The notes under the pieces were generated by a model. That model saw nothing but the letters and a program-made list of their open reading frames with translations, searched no databases and was not told where the DNA came from. From Vavraia culicis subsp. floridensis (lineage: Eukaryota > Microsporidia > Pleistophoridae), in NCBI RefSeq assembly GCF_000192795.1, contig NW_007360604.1, positions 1-64,000 of the forward strand: 64,000 bases of DNA. The letters are read 5' to 3'. Positions 1-11,000 of this stretch are shown one piece after another (positions within the stretch are counted from its first letter, which is position 1; each line of letters opens with the position of its first letter). The translations under genes and the position numbers were made by a program.

Positions 1-1
1 G

Positions 2-1180
2 GGACAGCTATATCTATCTAATGCCCAAGGTATTGTGCAGTTTCACAAAGTAAAGGATGATGTTTACGATTGTGAAATAGTTGAAAATAATTTTAACGAA
101 ATGATATTGATTTCACATAAAATACGAACAGCCCTGCTACGGAACCTGCAATTATGTGATGATATCGGATTAGAGTTTCTTAACGGATGCAAAAATCTAT
201 GTTTGGACAACTGCCGAGGTAGAATTGTCTCTCCGCAAAATGATTTTAGGAAAATAATACTGTGCAATTATCGCCGAAATTTTCTAAGTCACTATCTATC
301 ATATCCTGTGTATGAAATTGAAGTGTCATCATGTAACATCAACAATGAAATTTTGCTATTGGCAAACTCCATAAAAAGAGTGCTGTTGTATCGGCTCCGA
401 GTAGCCTTAAATTCATCCATTGTGGTAAATCATGAATGTGAAAGAATCATCATCAGGAATTGTATAGGACAGTTCGGCATCCCGCTTGTCTTGAAAATGT
501 CACCAGTATTCTCATCAAGCTTACACTTGTGTGCCGGTGATTTGGTGTTTGTAAATGATTCGTCAAATGCCAAACGTCGTTTATCAATAAAGAAAGCTAC
601 TGTTGCTCATGAAACAGTTATACAGAACAACATACACACGGTAAACTTAATATCTGTGGTGGTACACGAAAATGTGAAATTAAGGATTAATGATGATTGT
701 GAAGTTTTATTGATCGATAATTGCAACGGAAAGATCGAGTTCTCAAGATGTACTTGTTTAAAATCACTGACCATAAAAAACTACGAGTTTAATCATTGCA
801 AAGATGCTTTTAACAAGCTTCTTTCGCTGTCGCTTGAGCGTGTGACAATAAATGCTTCGGTTAAATTGAAAGAAAATATCAAAACAGTGAAATTAGTGAA
901 TGTAAAAGTGGGAGAGTCCTATTCTATGGAAATCAATGAGAACTGCGAAACAGTTTATTTTGATGGTTTCACTGAAGATTTGAGGATACCGCATATATCC
1001 AATTGCATTGAAAAAAAGTTCATTGATAAACAAGTAACTATTTATCATGCAAAAGTATTAGGACAGTTTGGCAGAACAATATTTTTGAAAGACTTTTGTT
1101 TAAGAGATAATTACGAAGTTCCTAATGATGTTGAATGTGTAATTTTGCGTAACGTTGATATTAAAGAAGGGACAAATTGA
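2..1180 (+). CDS. Leucine-rich-repeat-like protein, 5' end outside the window
   Basis: The frame is open to the left edge of the window (no stop from base 2), so this is the 3' part of a longer gene; the codon at 35 is GTG and is not a credible start. The protein repeats a degenerate unit of about 45-60 residues whose core is V-x-L-x-N/S-V-x-V, then about ten residues, then C-E-x-V/I, then x-N-C-x-G-x-I. This hydrophobic periodicity with Cys/Asn positions resembles divergent leucine-rich repeats, which form large families in some microsporidia. No transmembrane segment is visible. The frame ends in TGA at 1178-1180, and the next reading frame begins with ATG on the last base of that stop and carries the same repeat, so the two are probably one gene interrupted by a frameshift. 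Function unknown. Confidence 0.6.
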   Translation, partial: GQLYLSNAQGIVQFHKVKDDVYDCEIVENNFNEMILISHKIRTALLRNLQLCDDIGLEFLNGCKNLCLDNCRGRIVSPQNDFRKIILCNYRRNFLSHYLSYPVYEIEVSSCNINNEILLLANSIKRVLLYRLRVALNSSIVVNHECERIIIRNCIGQFGIPLVLKMSPVFSSSLHLCAGDLVFVNDSSNAKRRLSIKKATVAHETVIQNNIHTVNLISVVVHENVKLRINDDCEVLLIDNCNGKIEFSRCTCLKSLTIKNYEFNHCKDAFNKLLSLSLERVTINASVKLKENIKTVKLVNVKVGESYSMEINENCETVYFDGFTEDLRIPHISNCIEKKFIDKQVTIYHAKVLGQFGRTIFLKDFCLRDNYEVPNDVECVILRNVDIKEGTN

Positions 1181-2448
1181 TGCTTAACAGTGCGTGCAAG
1201 TATCTAAATATTGAAGTACAAAAAGGTTGTATTGACGTATCTAAGGTAGAAAAATTAGCAAAAGTCGTCTTTTTTGATTGCTTGCCTGTTTGCGAAGGTA
1301 ACTTGTGGATATTTTCTGCTAAACATAAGGATTGTACAGATACATCGCAAAAAAAGAGACTGGAGCTTCCTAATTGCATCGAAGATATCGTACTTGAACA
1401 TGTCAGTGTCCCTAAAGACACTTTACTGGTAGTCAATGAGGGTTGTCGAAATGCTGCTATAATTTTTTCCAAAGGATATTTTGATTTATCTAATGTTAAG
1501 CAGTTAAGAAAGTTTAAATTGCTTATCACTGAGCAAAGTTCAATAAGTATCGAATTTCCAGGCTTAAAAAATGTTGTAAGTCTTGAAATATCATACGATG
1601 GAAACGAAAGGTATTTTATGTTTTTGCTATTGAACTGTATCAATGTTAAGGAAGTAATTTTGTATAACACTGTGTGCGAGCTGCATGATTGGATAGGAAG
1701 AGATACATCAACCATTCCTGAAAAAGAAATGGCACCATGGGAACTGAACGAGTTGAGGGCAATGATCAACCAAGAAAGTTGTACTTCTCGGTGTCGATCT
1801 CCACATGTATGTTTTAAAGACTTTAACGCCAGATGTAATCCAATTTTCTGTTGGGAGAAGCGTAAAAACATACAGAATCTAAGCATAATAGCCTTTCAGA
1901 TTAGTGAAGAATGTTTAAAACAGCTAAGAAAGTTTATATCGCTAAAAACACTTTCTATTATGGCACAAAACGTACGAGCAAATATAATTTATTGTTTGCC
2001 ATTCAACCTCGTAAATTTCTCTTTGATGCCGATTCAATGCAATGCAATCCTTGAACGCGATGTCGTTGAAAGTGTACAAACAGTTTTTGGGGTAGTTAGT
2101 TCAAAACGTAGGCATCTAAAGAATTTAAAATTACACTATCTTTTTTTCATAAAAATAGCGTGGTCTATGTCTTTGCCAGAGGAAGTTGACGTGTTAGAAA
2201 TTTTACCTTGGCAGAAAATCATGAATTTGAATATACTAGTTCATAAAAAGATAAAAGTAAGAAAATTGGTCATTTTGAAAATGAACCATGCAACATGGGC
2301 GACAATTTATAAAATTTACGAGCCAGAATACTATTTCAGCCAATTACTGTGTTCACTTTCACAATATATCGATTTCTGTTCTGTGAAAGAAATTAAAATT
2401 TTGGATCAAAAAGTAGAAAATTCTTTTGATCCCTGTGGTTATGATTGA
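1180..2448 (+). pseudogene. Leucine-rich-repeat-like protein, continuation in the -1 frame
   Basis: This 422-codon frame starts at an ATG overlapping the upstream TGA by one base. Its first 25 residues supply the C-x-x-L...G-C-I-D part of a repeat whose first half (V-I-L-R-N-V-D-I) ends the upstream frame, so the repeat phase continues across the junction. A further repeat unit follows at about residues 55-100 (I-V-L-E-H-V-S-V ... C-R-N). The C-terminal half is leucine/isoleucine rich with basic patches and no membrane segment. There is no CCC motif near the ATG, unlike most genes here. I therefore read it as the 3' half of the upstream gene, separated by a -1 frameshift that is a real mutation, an assembly error or, less likely, programmed. 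A separate gene is possible. Confidence 0.5.
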
Positions 2449-3438
2449 ACTGATTAAGCATCGATTATTAAACGTAATTTAAAGTGAAGCATTGTATCTT
2501 GTGCTCTGTCGCTTGAGCTTGTCTTAGGAAAATGTTACCGCGATTTGTATACACTATCATTCATTGTCAGTATAAGTTGAAATATGAGTCGAAAGCTAAT
2601 CAGATGATTGAACTAAAATGTATAATTTCTGTTTTGCATGAAACTTAAGACTACAATTTGTTAATATGCCTATTTTTCACGAATCATCATCAATACGAAC
2701 AAAAAGACAGTTAGGAGACTGATTGGTCAGTTTAGAAAAATAAATCATATTGATCATTTAGAAACAAAAACAATTAATGTCGTGCCGAATTTATTAGTTA
2801 TGTTTAGAAGAAAAATAGTATTGTTGGCGAATTAAAGTAGATTTAGGGAGGAAAAAAGGTAAAATTGTTGGCAACCAGGTTCATAACACAATCCCACCGA
2901 AGCATTCTTAATTATTAAATCATAGTTTACATCCTACATGATAGACTTCGGTATAAACGGTAATAATGAAAGGCTCATGATATAACGGGCAGATGTAAAA
3001 ATGTGTATATACGGTAATTAGGTCAAAAATTGAAGAAATTTAATTAATATCGGTAGAACACACGATCCAAAAGTTGATTAATACCGAGTAAAATTACAGA
3101 ATCTAAAAAAATGATGTCAGCGACTCCGTGAGAGCAAAGGAATCTTCCTGTGTATTAATATGCAAGCAATTTTGGTTAGTTGTTGATCACATCCATTTGA
3201 AATATGAGACGAAATCAGTGTTCGAAAATCATAAAAACTATTACCTACTTATGATGCACTAAATAGATTGTCCATCATAAACAACAATCGCATCTACTTT
3301 CTCAAGTTTGCTAGATTCGTTAAATCTTATCATAATATCGATGCATAAAATAGAGCTGCCGCAGTAAAATAGCTATGCAGTCCATAACCATACCAAGTTG
3401 CTGTGGTCTTCACAAAATAAACTCGCCATAATCCTCAT
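2449..3438. other. Spacer with one dispersed-repeat copy
   Basis: AT-rich spacer between the LRR-like gene and RPL20 (tail to tail). No credible ORF or RNA gene was seen. It contains one copy of the TGATTGGTCAGTTT repeat at 2719-2748. Confidence 0.6.
2719..2748 (+). repeat. Dispersed repeat family B, copy 1
   Basis: Begins CTGATTGGTCAGTTT, then an A-rich stretch and AAATCAT. It aligns without gaps to copies at 37523-37552 and 59189-59218, and like the third copy is preceded by AAAAAGACA. Confidence 0.6.
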
Positions 3439-3951
3439 TTAATAGAAATACTTTCCGCCCTCCTCAACGAAATTCTCCTGTCTTGCCAAACACTTCTTAA
3501 AAACCGGGAATTCAATCTCTGTGTTACCCAGAATTTTCACATTCTCTCTTCGTATCTCATCATCATTCAACTCCTTAACGCTAACAATATCAATAGCTGT
3601 CCTTCCCACACTATGCCTACCTGCCATGTCGTTATACATGTCGTTGACCACATCAACACGCGACACTCCTCTAAACTCCTTGTACATGTTGTGTGTGTTC
3701 TTTTTTGACCTATACGTAAAGCGTATGCCGTACGGCCTGACATGTGATATTTGTTCTACCACAGGCACAATTTTTAGGATGCATCCGCTGGTACTTTTTA
3801 TCTTGTGCTGCTTTTTGAGCACATGGAAGAATGTACTGCGCGCAGCCACCTCATTCTTTGCAAACACCTGCATGACGTATATTTGGGGGGACGGGGCCTG
3901 TGTTGATGGCAGCTTGCTGCCGTACACTTTGTATTCTTTGTAAGGATTCAT
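3439..3951 (-). CDS. RPL20: 60S ribosomal protein eL20 (L18a)
   Basis: Structural protein of the large ribosomal subunit. The 170 residues match the eL20 family over the whole length and equal its usual size (about 172). Diagnostic blocks are K-E-Y-K-V-Y-G near the N-terminus, F-A-K-N-E-V-A-A-R-S at about 30-39, the S-G-C-I block near 54, and T-H-N-M-Y-K-E-F-R-G-V-S-R at about 85-97, followed by D-M-A-G-R-H. The match is strong enough to exclude other ribosomal proteins. The ATG at 3951 gives the family N-terminus; a CCC motif lies on the coding strand nine bases upstream and an A/T-rich AAAAATTTTTTAA block further up. It stands alone on the minus strand, tail to tail with the LRR-like gene. 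Confidence 0.95.
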   Translation of the reverse strand: MNPYKEYKVYGSKLPSTQAPSPQIYVMQVFAKNEVAARSTFFHVLKKQHKIKSTSGCILKIVPVVEQISHVRPYGIRFTYRSKKNTHNMYKEFRGVSRVDVVNDMYNDMAGRHSVGRTAIDIVSVKELNDDEIRRENVKILGNTEIEFPVFKKCLARQENFVEEGGKYFY

Positions 3952-3960
3952 CGTTCGTGA

Positions 3961-3963
3961 GGG
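3961..3963 (-). promoter_or_regulatory. CCC start-proximal motif of RPL20
   Basis: CCC on the coding strand 9 bp before the ATG, with an AT block (AAAAATTTTTT) about 10 bp further upstream. Same arrangement as at most genes in this window. Confidence 0.4.
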
Positions 3964-5026
3964 CTGAGGATTAAAAAATTTTTAAGCTGCGTAAACACGT
4001 GCTACGCACAGTTCAGTGATTAACCTGTTAAAAGCACCAGTACCACATAAAACAACGAAGTGGTGGTACGTTTTATGACAGGTACCGGAAAATAAAACGG
4101 TAAAGAATGGATAGCACAGTGTAAGGAAAGAACGCCATATGAAAATAAGCTACGGCCATTTCATAATTTGAAACGATGATCTGTAAAGCAAAAGACTGAC
4201 CAGCATTGATGCTCTTACTTACTATGCGCACATTAACCACGTCACTTGCCAGTACGGTATAACCTATCATTCTCCGTATCATCCTGTGTTTTTAACAGTC
4301 TCACCGTACATGGTGAATACAAACACCTCCACTAAAACACCACAATCATTTTCTCAAACATTACATCATGAACATATTTTGTTATGAAATGGTTCTTTAG
4401 CAGGTATAATATGAAAAGATGCCCTTTTAACATTTGTGTTTCATTTGAACTGTTCGATGAGGTCCTGTCCGTTTTATTTATTTGATCTTGGTACTTTATG
4501 ATTTAAGGATTGTATCAAGGATTATTACCACAGCAAAATCCCAAACTGTTTAACTTATCGCTTTACCAACCTTTTTCTTTCATTCCCATGCCTGTTCCAC
4601 AGCCACGGTACAAACCCACCAAATCACACACTTCTCATCAATGCCAGTGCAATCCACCGCAGAACAAATACCTAAAGAATAACAATTTTTGGTGAATGCC
4701 GTACTTAACGTAAATAGCAATTGAACTACGCTTGGCGTACCATTTCACGTTACCGTTCGTAAACAACGTTAAATTTATTTACTGCTCTATTTATGTTGGT
4801 GACCACTCATTACACCACGCCTATCAGATAGATCTACCAGGACAACCGATCCGTTCTGCTCACACTTCTCTCCATATTTGGCTCAATTATAAGTTATCCA
4901 ATTCAACCAGCTCGTTGAACACAGCTAGTTCATTATGTTCACCTCACTCATCCGATTCAACTCATCTCAACCAAATATCCAAGTTTACTCCTTGCATTCC
5001 GACCAAACACCACAAACCTATCCTTT
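3964..5026. other. Spacer upstream of RPL20
   Basis: About 1 kb between the RPL20 start and the midasin 3' end. Only short unconvincing ORFs on both strands; no RNA gene or repeat recognised. Confidence 0.5.
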
Positions 5027-8000
5027 TCAATCATTCATCACCATCTCCTCCAGAGCAATCAATATGCTTTCCTCCACCTCCTCTACATCACCAATAACTT
5101 CATATCTAAATCTAACACTATCCAAATACCTGCTCCGAATCATTCTATCACCATCATACCTCACGCTCTCCATCCTCAATATCTCTCTATTGAAAATAAG
5201 AAAAAGGAACCGTTCATTGTCTTTGCTCTTTAACTCGTTAACAATACCATCCGTTAGCACGATGTTCACGCCATCACCGAAATGCTCGACGAACGAATAA
5301 TTCGTTACGCTGTCATCAAACGGCAGATCACTGGGAGACTGTATGAGAGTGGCATTTTCACCGAACTTGTACAGCTCAATGGGCACATCAAGCGCTTTAA
5401 ATGCACCATATAGCCTTCTGTAGACAAAACTCAGCTTTTGTAGGTTGTAATGTGTCATAGAACGCGAATTGTCTATGAATAGGCGTATTTTTGTAGGTGC
5501 TCGACCGTTCTTTCTGTACCATATTTTGTCTTTTTGGTAGTCGCTTGCAATGAACTGTACGATTTTCTTTAAATTCAGTTTTTTGCCCGTTCTGTAATCG
5601 CCTTTATACGCTTTGCGTGAGAACAAAATGCTGCGCACCCTTTCTGTGAGCTGAGCATCCACCTCAGCATCGAAATTGAGCACTCTGTCAACCGCGGCAC
5701 TCTCCGCGTACTCCTCCACGTTACCCTTGTTCAGCACGTTATCATCCACGTTGACAACACCTACGCTGTTCTCATCGCTGCCTTCCTCAGCACATAAAGC
5801 TTTAGCACCACCACCTTCCTCCTTGCAACCACCCTTTTCATAGTTATCTGCCTCATCACAGCACTGCTCATCGTTTCGCATGCCTTCCTCAAAGCGATAC
5901 GTTCTTTCGTCCAGAGCATTCTCCGACGAGGAGGTCGGGTCAAACAATTCACCCGATGAATCGGCAGTACTTTCACCAGCCGAATCGTTGAGGATGCTCT
6001 CGTCATCCGCGTTGAGAGAATCCTCCCCATCACTCGGCTTACCTTCTTTTCTATCACTCGATTCGTTTTCCGCTCCATCGCTCAATTCGTTTTCTCCTTC
6101 TACACACGATTCGTTTTCCATTCTATCAACCGATCCTTCCCCATCCTCAGCTATTTCTTCAATTCCATCATCAAACTCTCCATCCACCTTCTCCAGTTCA
6201 TCCAAATCAATATTTTTCTCTGTTTCATCATCGTAATCATCCCCTTCTTCGTTCACACCCTGCTCATTTTCACCGATTCTACCATCATTTTCTTCTTCTC
6301 CCATCTTTTCTTTCCTTTCTTCATCCTCTTTCCTTTCTTCATCCTCTTTCCTTTCTTCATCCTCTTTCGTTCTACAGCCAATCCCTCCATCATTATCCTC
6401 CTCCTCACACTCTCCCTTCCCACAACCACCCTCTCCATCTTCATTCTCATCCTCACCACTCTTATCGTCCACCTCCTCACATACATCTCCACGTCCACCT
6501 TCTCTACCATCTCTAACCAGCCACGCATCCCTTTCGTCCATCGCTTTACTCACGTACATTATCAGAGGAGTGTACGGGTAGTAAAAGCAAAGAATCAGCA
6601 GAGCACTGAGCTGTGGTGACACGCTCTCTTTGAGGATGTTAAATTTGAAGAATAGTTGACCAAGGGCTATTTCATGGCTGTTGTACGGTTGTGATGGTAT
6701 TGCTCTATTGTAGAATGAGAGTGGGTCTAACCTGTTTGTACAGGTTGTTGCATTTCTATCAGTTGCACCGGTTCTGCCATCATCTCTAGCACCTTGATCC
6801 TCACCTCTCATCCTGCCATTCTCTGTGTATCTACCTGTACCGCCACACTCCTGCTCCACAACCTGTACAACATCGCTCATCCTGCCATTTTCTGTGTATC
6901 TACCTGTACCGCCACACTCCTGCTCCACAACCTGTACAACATCTCTCATTCCATCCAATCCACCCATCCTAAACACCCTAACGCACCAACACCCCTTACC
7001 ACTACCATCCTCAACTCGCAACATCCTGTGCACCCTTTCCATAGCATCACAACACTTATAACAACCAACTTCGTACCTCATATCCACCTCCTTTATCACT
7101 TCGAGTGCATTTACCTCTTCTCGCACCTCACGGTTAAAAGTGTGGTACTGCAGGCTCATGCCGTAAAACAACTCTTTGGCGGGCAGCAAGTGTTTTGATA
7201 CGGACAATTCTTTAAGAAAGAACAGAACAGTGCGGAAGTGAGTGTAGGAGTACATCAGCATGAATGGCTCTAAGGTATTGATTTGCCAGTCCTTAGTGAT
7301 CACGTGAACGAGTACCTGATAGTTTATATCCGAGACTGGAGCAGTATTTATCGCAGCACTTCTATTCGTACTACCAGCATGCCCATCCTTGCCACCTTTC
7401 CTACTTGTGATTCTATCTCTAATCCCCTCGTTCAGCATCCCATCGCACACAGCATACCCCTCGCCAATCGCTTCCACAACAAACGGGTGAATCGTTCCAC
7501 ACGTCTTTCTGAAAAATGTAGCGTAAAAAAATGCACAGTAACTCCTCGTAAGCATGCGCATAGGCATACCCCGTATCAAAGGCAGGTACGTGTTCAAATT
7601 ATCATCACCTGTTAAGTACCGCTGCACCAGCACCCTTTTGTGCCTCTCAAGTGCCCGCTTTTTCACCTTTCTAAGCATTTTAACAATTCTTAGCCTGTAA
7701 TACACGAGCATGTCCAATCCTTGCTCACCAAGCATCGCCCTAAGAAAATCGTATGCGCCATTTTCTCGTTCTATGCACGCTTCTATTTCACGCACCATAT
7801 TCTTAAATCGTGTAAAATCTCTTTCTTTCATCTCCTTGTTCAACTTTTCCCTTATTTTCATTTTTCTTTGGCCTTCCCGCACGAACTCTCTAACAGTACC
7901 GATATCATCCGTTTTACCGTACTTGTACATTTTGATGAGAATCCTGCGTATGTCTGGCAGAACATCGCACTCCTTTACCAGAAGGAGCAGCGGATCGCTC

Positions 8001-11000
8001 CTTATCAGATCGTTGAACAACGCCCTGTTGAATTTAACATGTGTGTCTTTGAGCGTTAGTACGTCCCTGAAAGAAAGTTCCTTTAGAGAACGGGGGCGTG
8101 TTGAACGATGCGTAGTAGCAAGAGTGCGCTCCGTATGTGTGTTGCTAACGGATACATCATCAGCACTTCTTATTCTCTTGCCATTCTCATCACGCTCCTC
8201 ATCTCTTTTTCCACCACGCTCCTCATCTCTTTTTCCACCACGCTCCTCATCTCTTTCTTCACCACGCTCCTCATCCCTTTCTTCACCGTATTCATCTATA
8301 GCACTGCATAAGTACCGCTCCTCATCCCTTTCTTCACCACGCTCCTCATCCCTTTCTTCACCGTACTCATCTATAGCACTGCATAAGTACCGCTCCTTCA
8401 GTTCTCGCACGCTCACCACTCCAAACTCGTTTAACACATCCACATACTCCATCATTTCCTTAAAACCGCTATTATCTCTACTCAACACGCCAACACACTC
8501 CTCTATCGATCTTAACGCATCAACACTCCTTATCACGTTGTACGACCGTATCAACTCATTTTCCTTCTCGCTCATCTTCACCACTCTGTAATTGTAGTAC
8601 CATTTGATGTGCTGTTCAAGCACAAGGTTGGGAAGTACGGATTTACCACAGCTTATGTGCTGTAACGCACACGTAATCGCATCTTTGATGTACTGGCTGT
8701 CAGTGTACACACCACTGCGTGCATCCTCTTCAATGCTCGTGATAACCTCCTCAATCATCTCTTTGTACGTGTTTATCCTCATTTTTATGTGCAGCTCTTT
8801 TAATAACGTGGTGCTCATCCGTGAACCGCAAAGAAATGAAAGTATTTGCGCCTTTCGTACCGTAGCACCGACCGTTTGACCTTCTTTATGCTCTAAGATA
8901 CGCTCAAGGCCGTAACTTGGACCGCGGTCGCCATTTAAACCGCATTCTGCACCAGATCCGTTATTCACCCCACCAATCGTGCTCTCATCACCGTAAACAT
9001 TCTCCACAGTACCGCTCAGCCTCAAAGTGTCCATCAGCACAGTAGGATCATCCCCACTGTACCAGCACGCCACCACCTTGACATAATCAAGCACGCTCCA
9101 ATCCGCGCACTCGATCAACACGCACCTATCAACAAAGGGAGCGCTCATCTGGCACACATCATCAACAAAGAGCACGAATCGAGTGGTCGACCGGTAATGC
9201 GTGTCAATGCCCTTCTCAATCAAATTAAGGTAATTATCATCGAACAGAGAGTTAAGACGGTCAAGAACCGACTTATCAACCTTTTCTGGCGTATGCAAAA
9301 CGGTGATATCGTGGTTGAGTGAACGTACGAGTGGGCTGTCTGTCCAGCGGAAGATTGATGACGCGCATTTTTCGTACTGTCCGAGCAGATCTGTCGTGTC
9401 AATCTGGGCGTGCAGGTGAATGTGAACCTGTTTGAGGTTGAGTAGATGAGCTGTTAGGGCTAGCAGGGACGATTTGCCTGGACCGGTCAGGATTACTGGC
9501 ACTTTGCGGTTCAGCGCGTTTATGAGAGATTCGAGGTGCTTAATGTTCTTGCCTATGAAAGCATATTTTGATAAGTTTTTTGATACGTCTAGGTGGTTGT
9601 TACCGTTTGATGTGGCCGCTTGCGCATCCTCGCATTCACACGGCATCTCTTCGTTTTGTTCTTTTACTTCGTTCCGTCTTTCACACGATTTGTTACCGAC
9701 CTGATAATTCATATCCACGGTACCAGATGTACCGTGCTCCCCGTTCCTTTCTATGCTCGTGCTGTTACACGCCTGGCCACATTCAACTGTACGCCCTCTC
9801 TCAATAACCGTTCTACCAACACGCACACGTCCCTGCTCAACCCGATAGCTGACATCCCTCCCAACAATCACATTCTCACCAAGCATCTTTGCACGCACAC
9901 ACTGCCTCATCGTGCATCCATGCACCGCCTTCAGCCGTGCCATACGCCTGCCCAGTATGTCCTCAACCTCATTTGCATCAAAGTGCTCAAACCTAACGTG
10001 CACAAACCTATCAACGAAACTCTTGGGCAGCGCCTTTCGTCCCTTGTACGATGACGGGTTCATCGTTCCGAATATGAGCGACTTGGTCGTCACCACACGA
10101 TTATTAACGGTCAGCGCTCTTCTGTGATCCAGTAGAGGATTCAAGCCCTCAATAACGCTTTGTGTACACAGATTGATCTCATCCAGGATTACTATGCTGT
10201 TTGCTCGCAGTGCCTTTATGAACCGTGATTCGACAAAGACAAATTTATCGTTCTGTGGTATGAAGGTGCCTGTAAGATCGGAGAATTCCGTACACGAGTT
10301 AAGATTCACCCTTTCTACCGGTATGCCCAGCATTGAACCAAGCTGCTTTACTATGGTTGTTTTGCCGAGACCGGGTGCTCCCTCAATCAGTATATTGTTG
10401 GAGAGGAACAGTGCGCGCAGCAAAACGTAGAAGTTGTACGTCATGAATTTGAAGGGCGTATCAATGGATGCGAACGAATTAATAACACGAATGGCACTGC
10501 CACGTGTATCCTTGCTGTTGATAGCGCCTGTTTCAGTATTGGTGCTATTTTCTTTACCCGTGTTATTTTCTTGGTCAGCGGTTCTATCCGTACCGTCACG
10601 CGCACCCTTCATGATGTAGTAGGGATAGCACCCCAGCCTGAGCCCATCATCTATCAATTTGCAATCTTTTTGTTCCACAGCACGCGATAGCCCTACAATC
10701 TCGCAGGCCTCGTCCAGAAGAGCGCTTCCATCCAGGCACCTCGTTTCTCGTCTTACCATGTTCGTTCCCTCTCCAAAGAACTGCACCATCCTTTCAATCT
10801 TTCTGATGCTCAGCCTGTCCTTAAACCTGCAAATACGTTCAATGAGGTCCTCAGCACTGATCAAGGCACTGCTTGGTACGCCTCCACTGTTCTTTAAAAG
10901 GCAGTTAACGATCGGTACATAGTCATCAAAATGAAAGTATATCTCAGTAAATCGGTTCCTCAGCGCATCACCGAGTTCCTTTTTGCCTGCATACGTGCCG

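Noticed and set aside
4510..5300. Overlapping plus-strand ORFs at the midasin 3' end
   Set aside because: Part antisense to midasin and part spacer; Ser/Pro/His-rich composition comes from reading acidic-tract DNA on the wrong strand.
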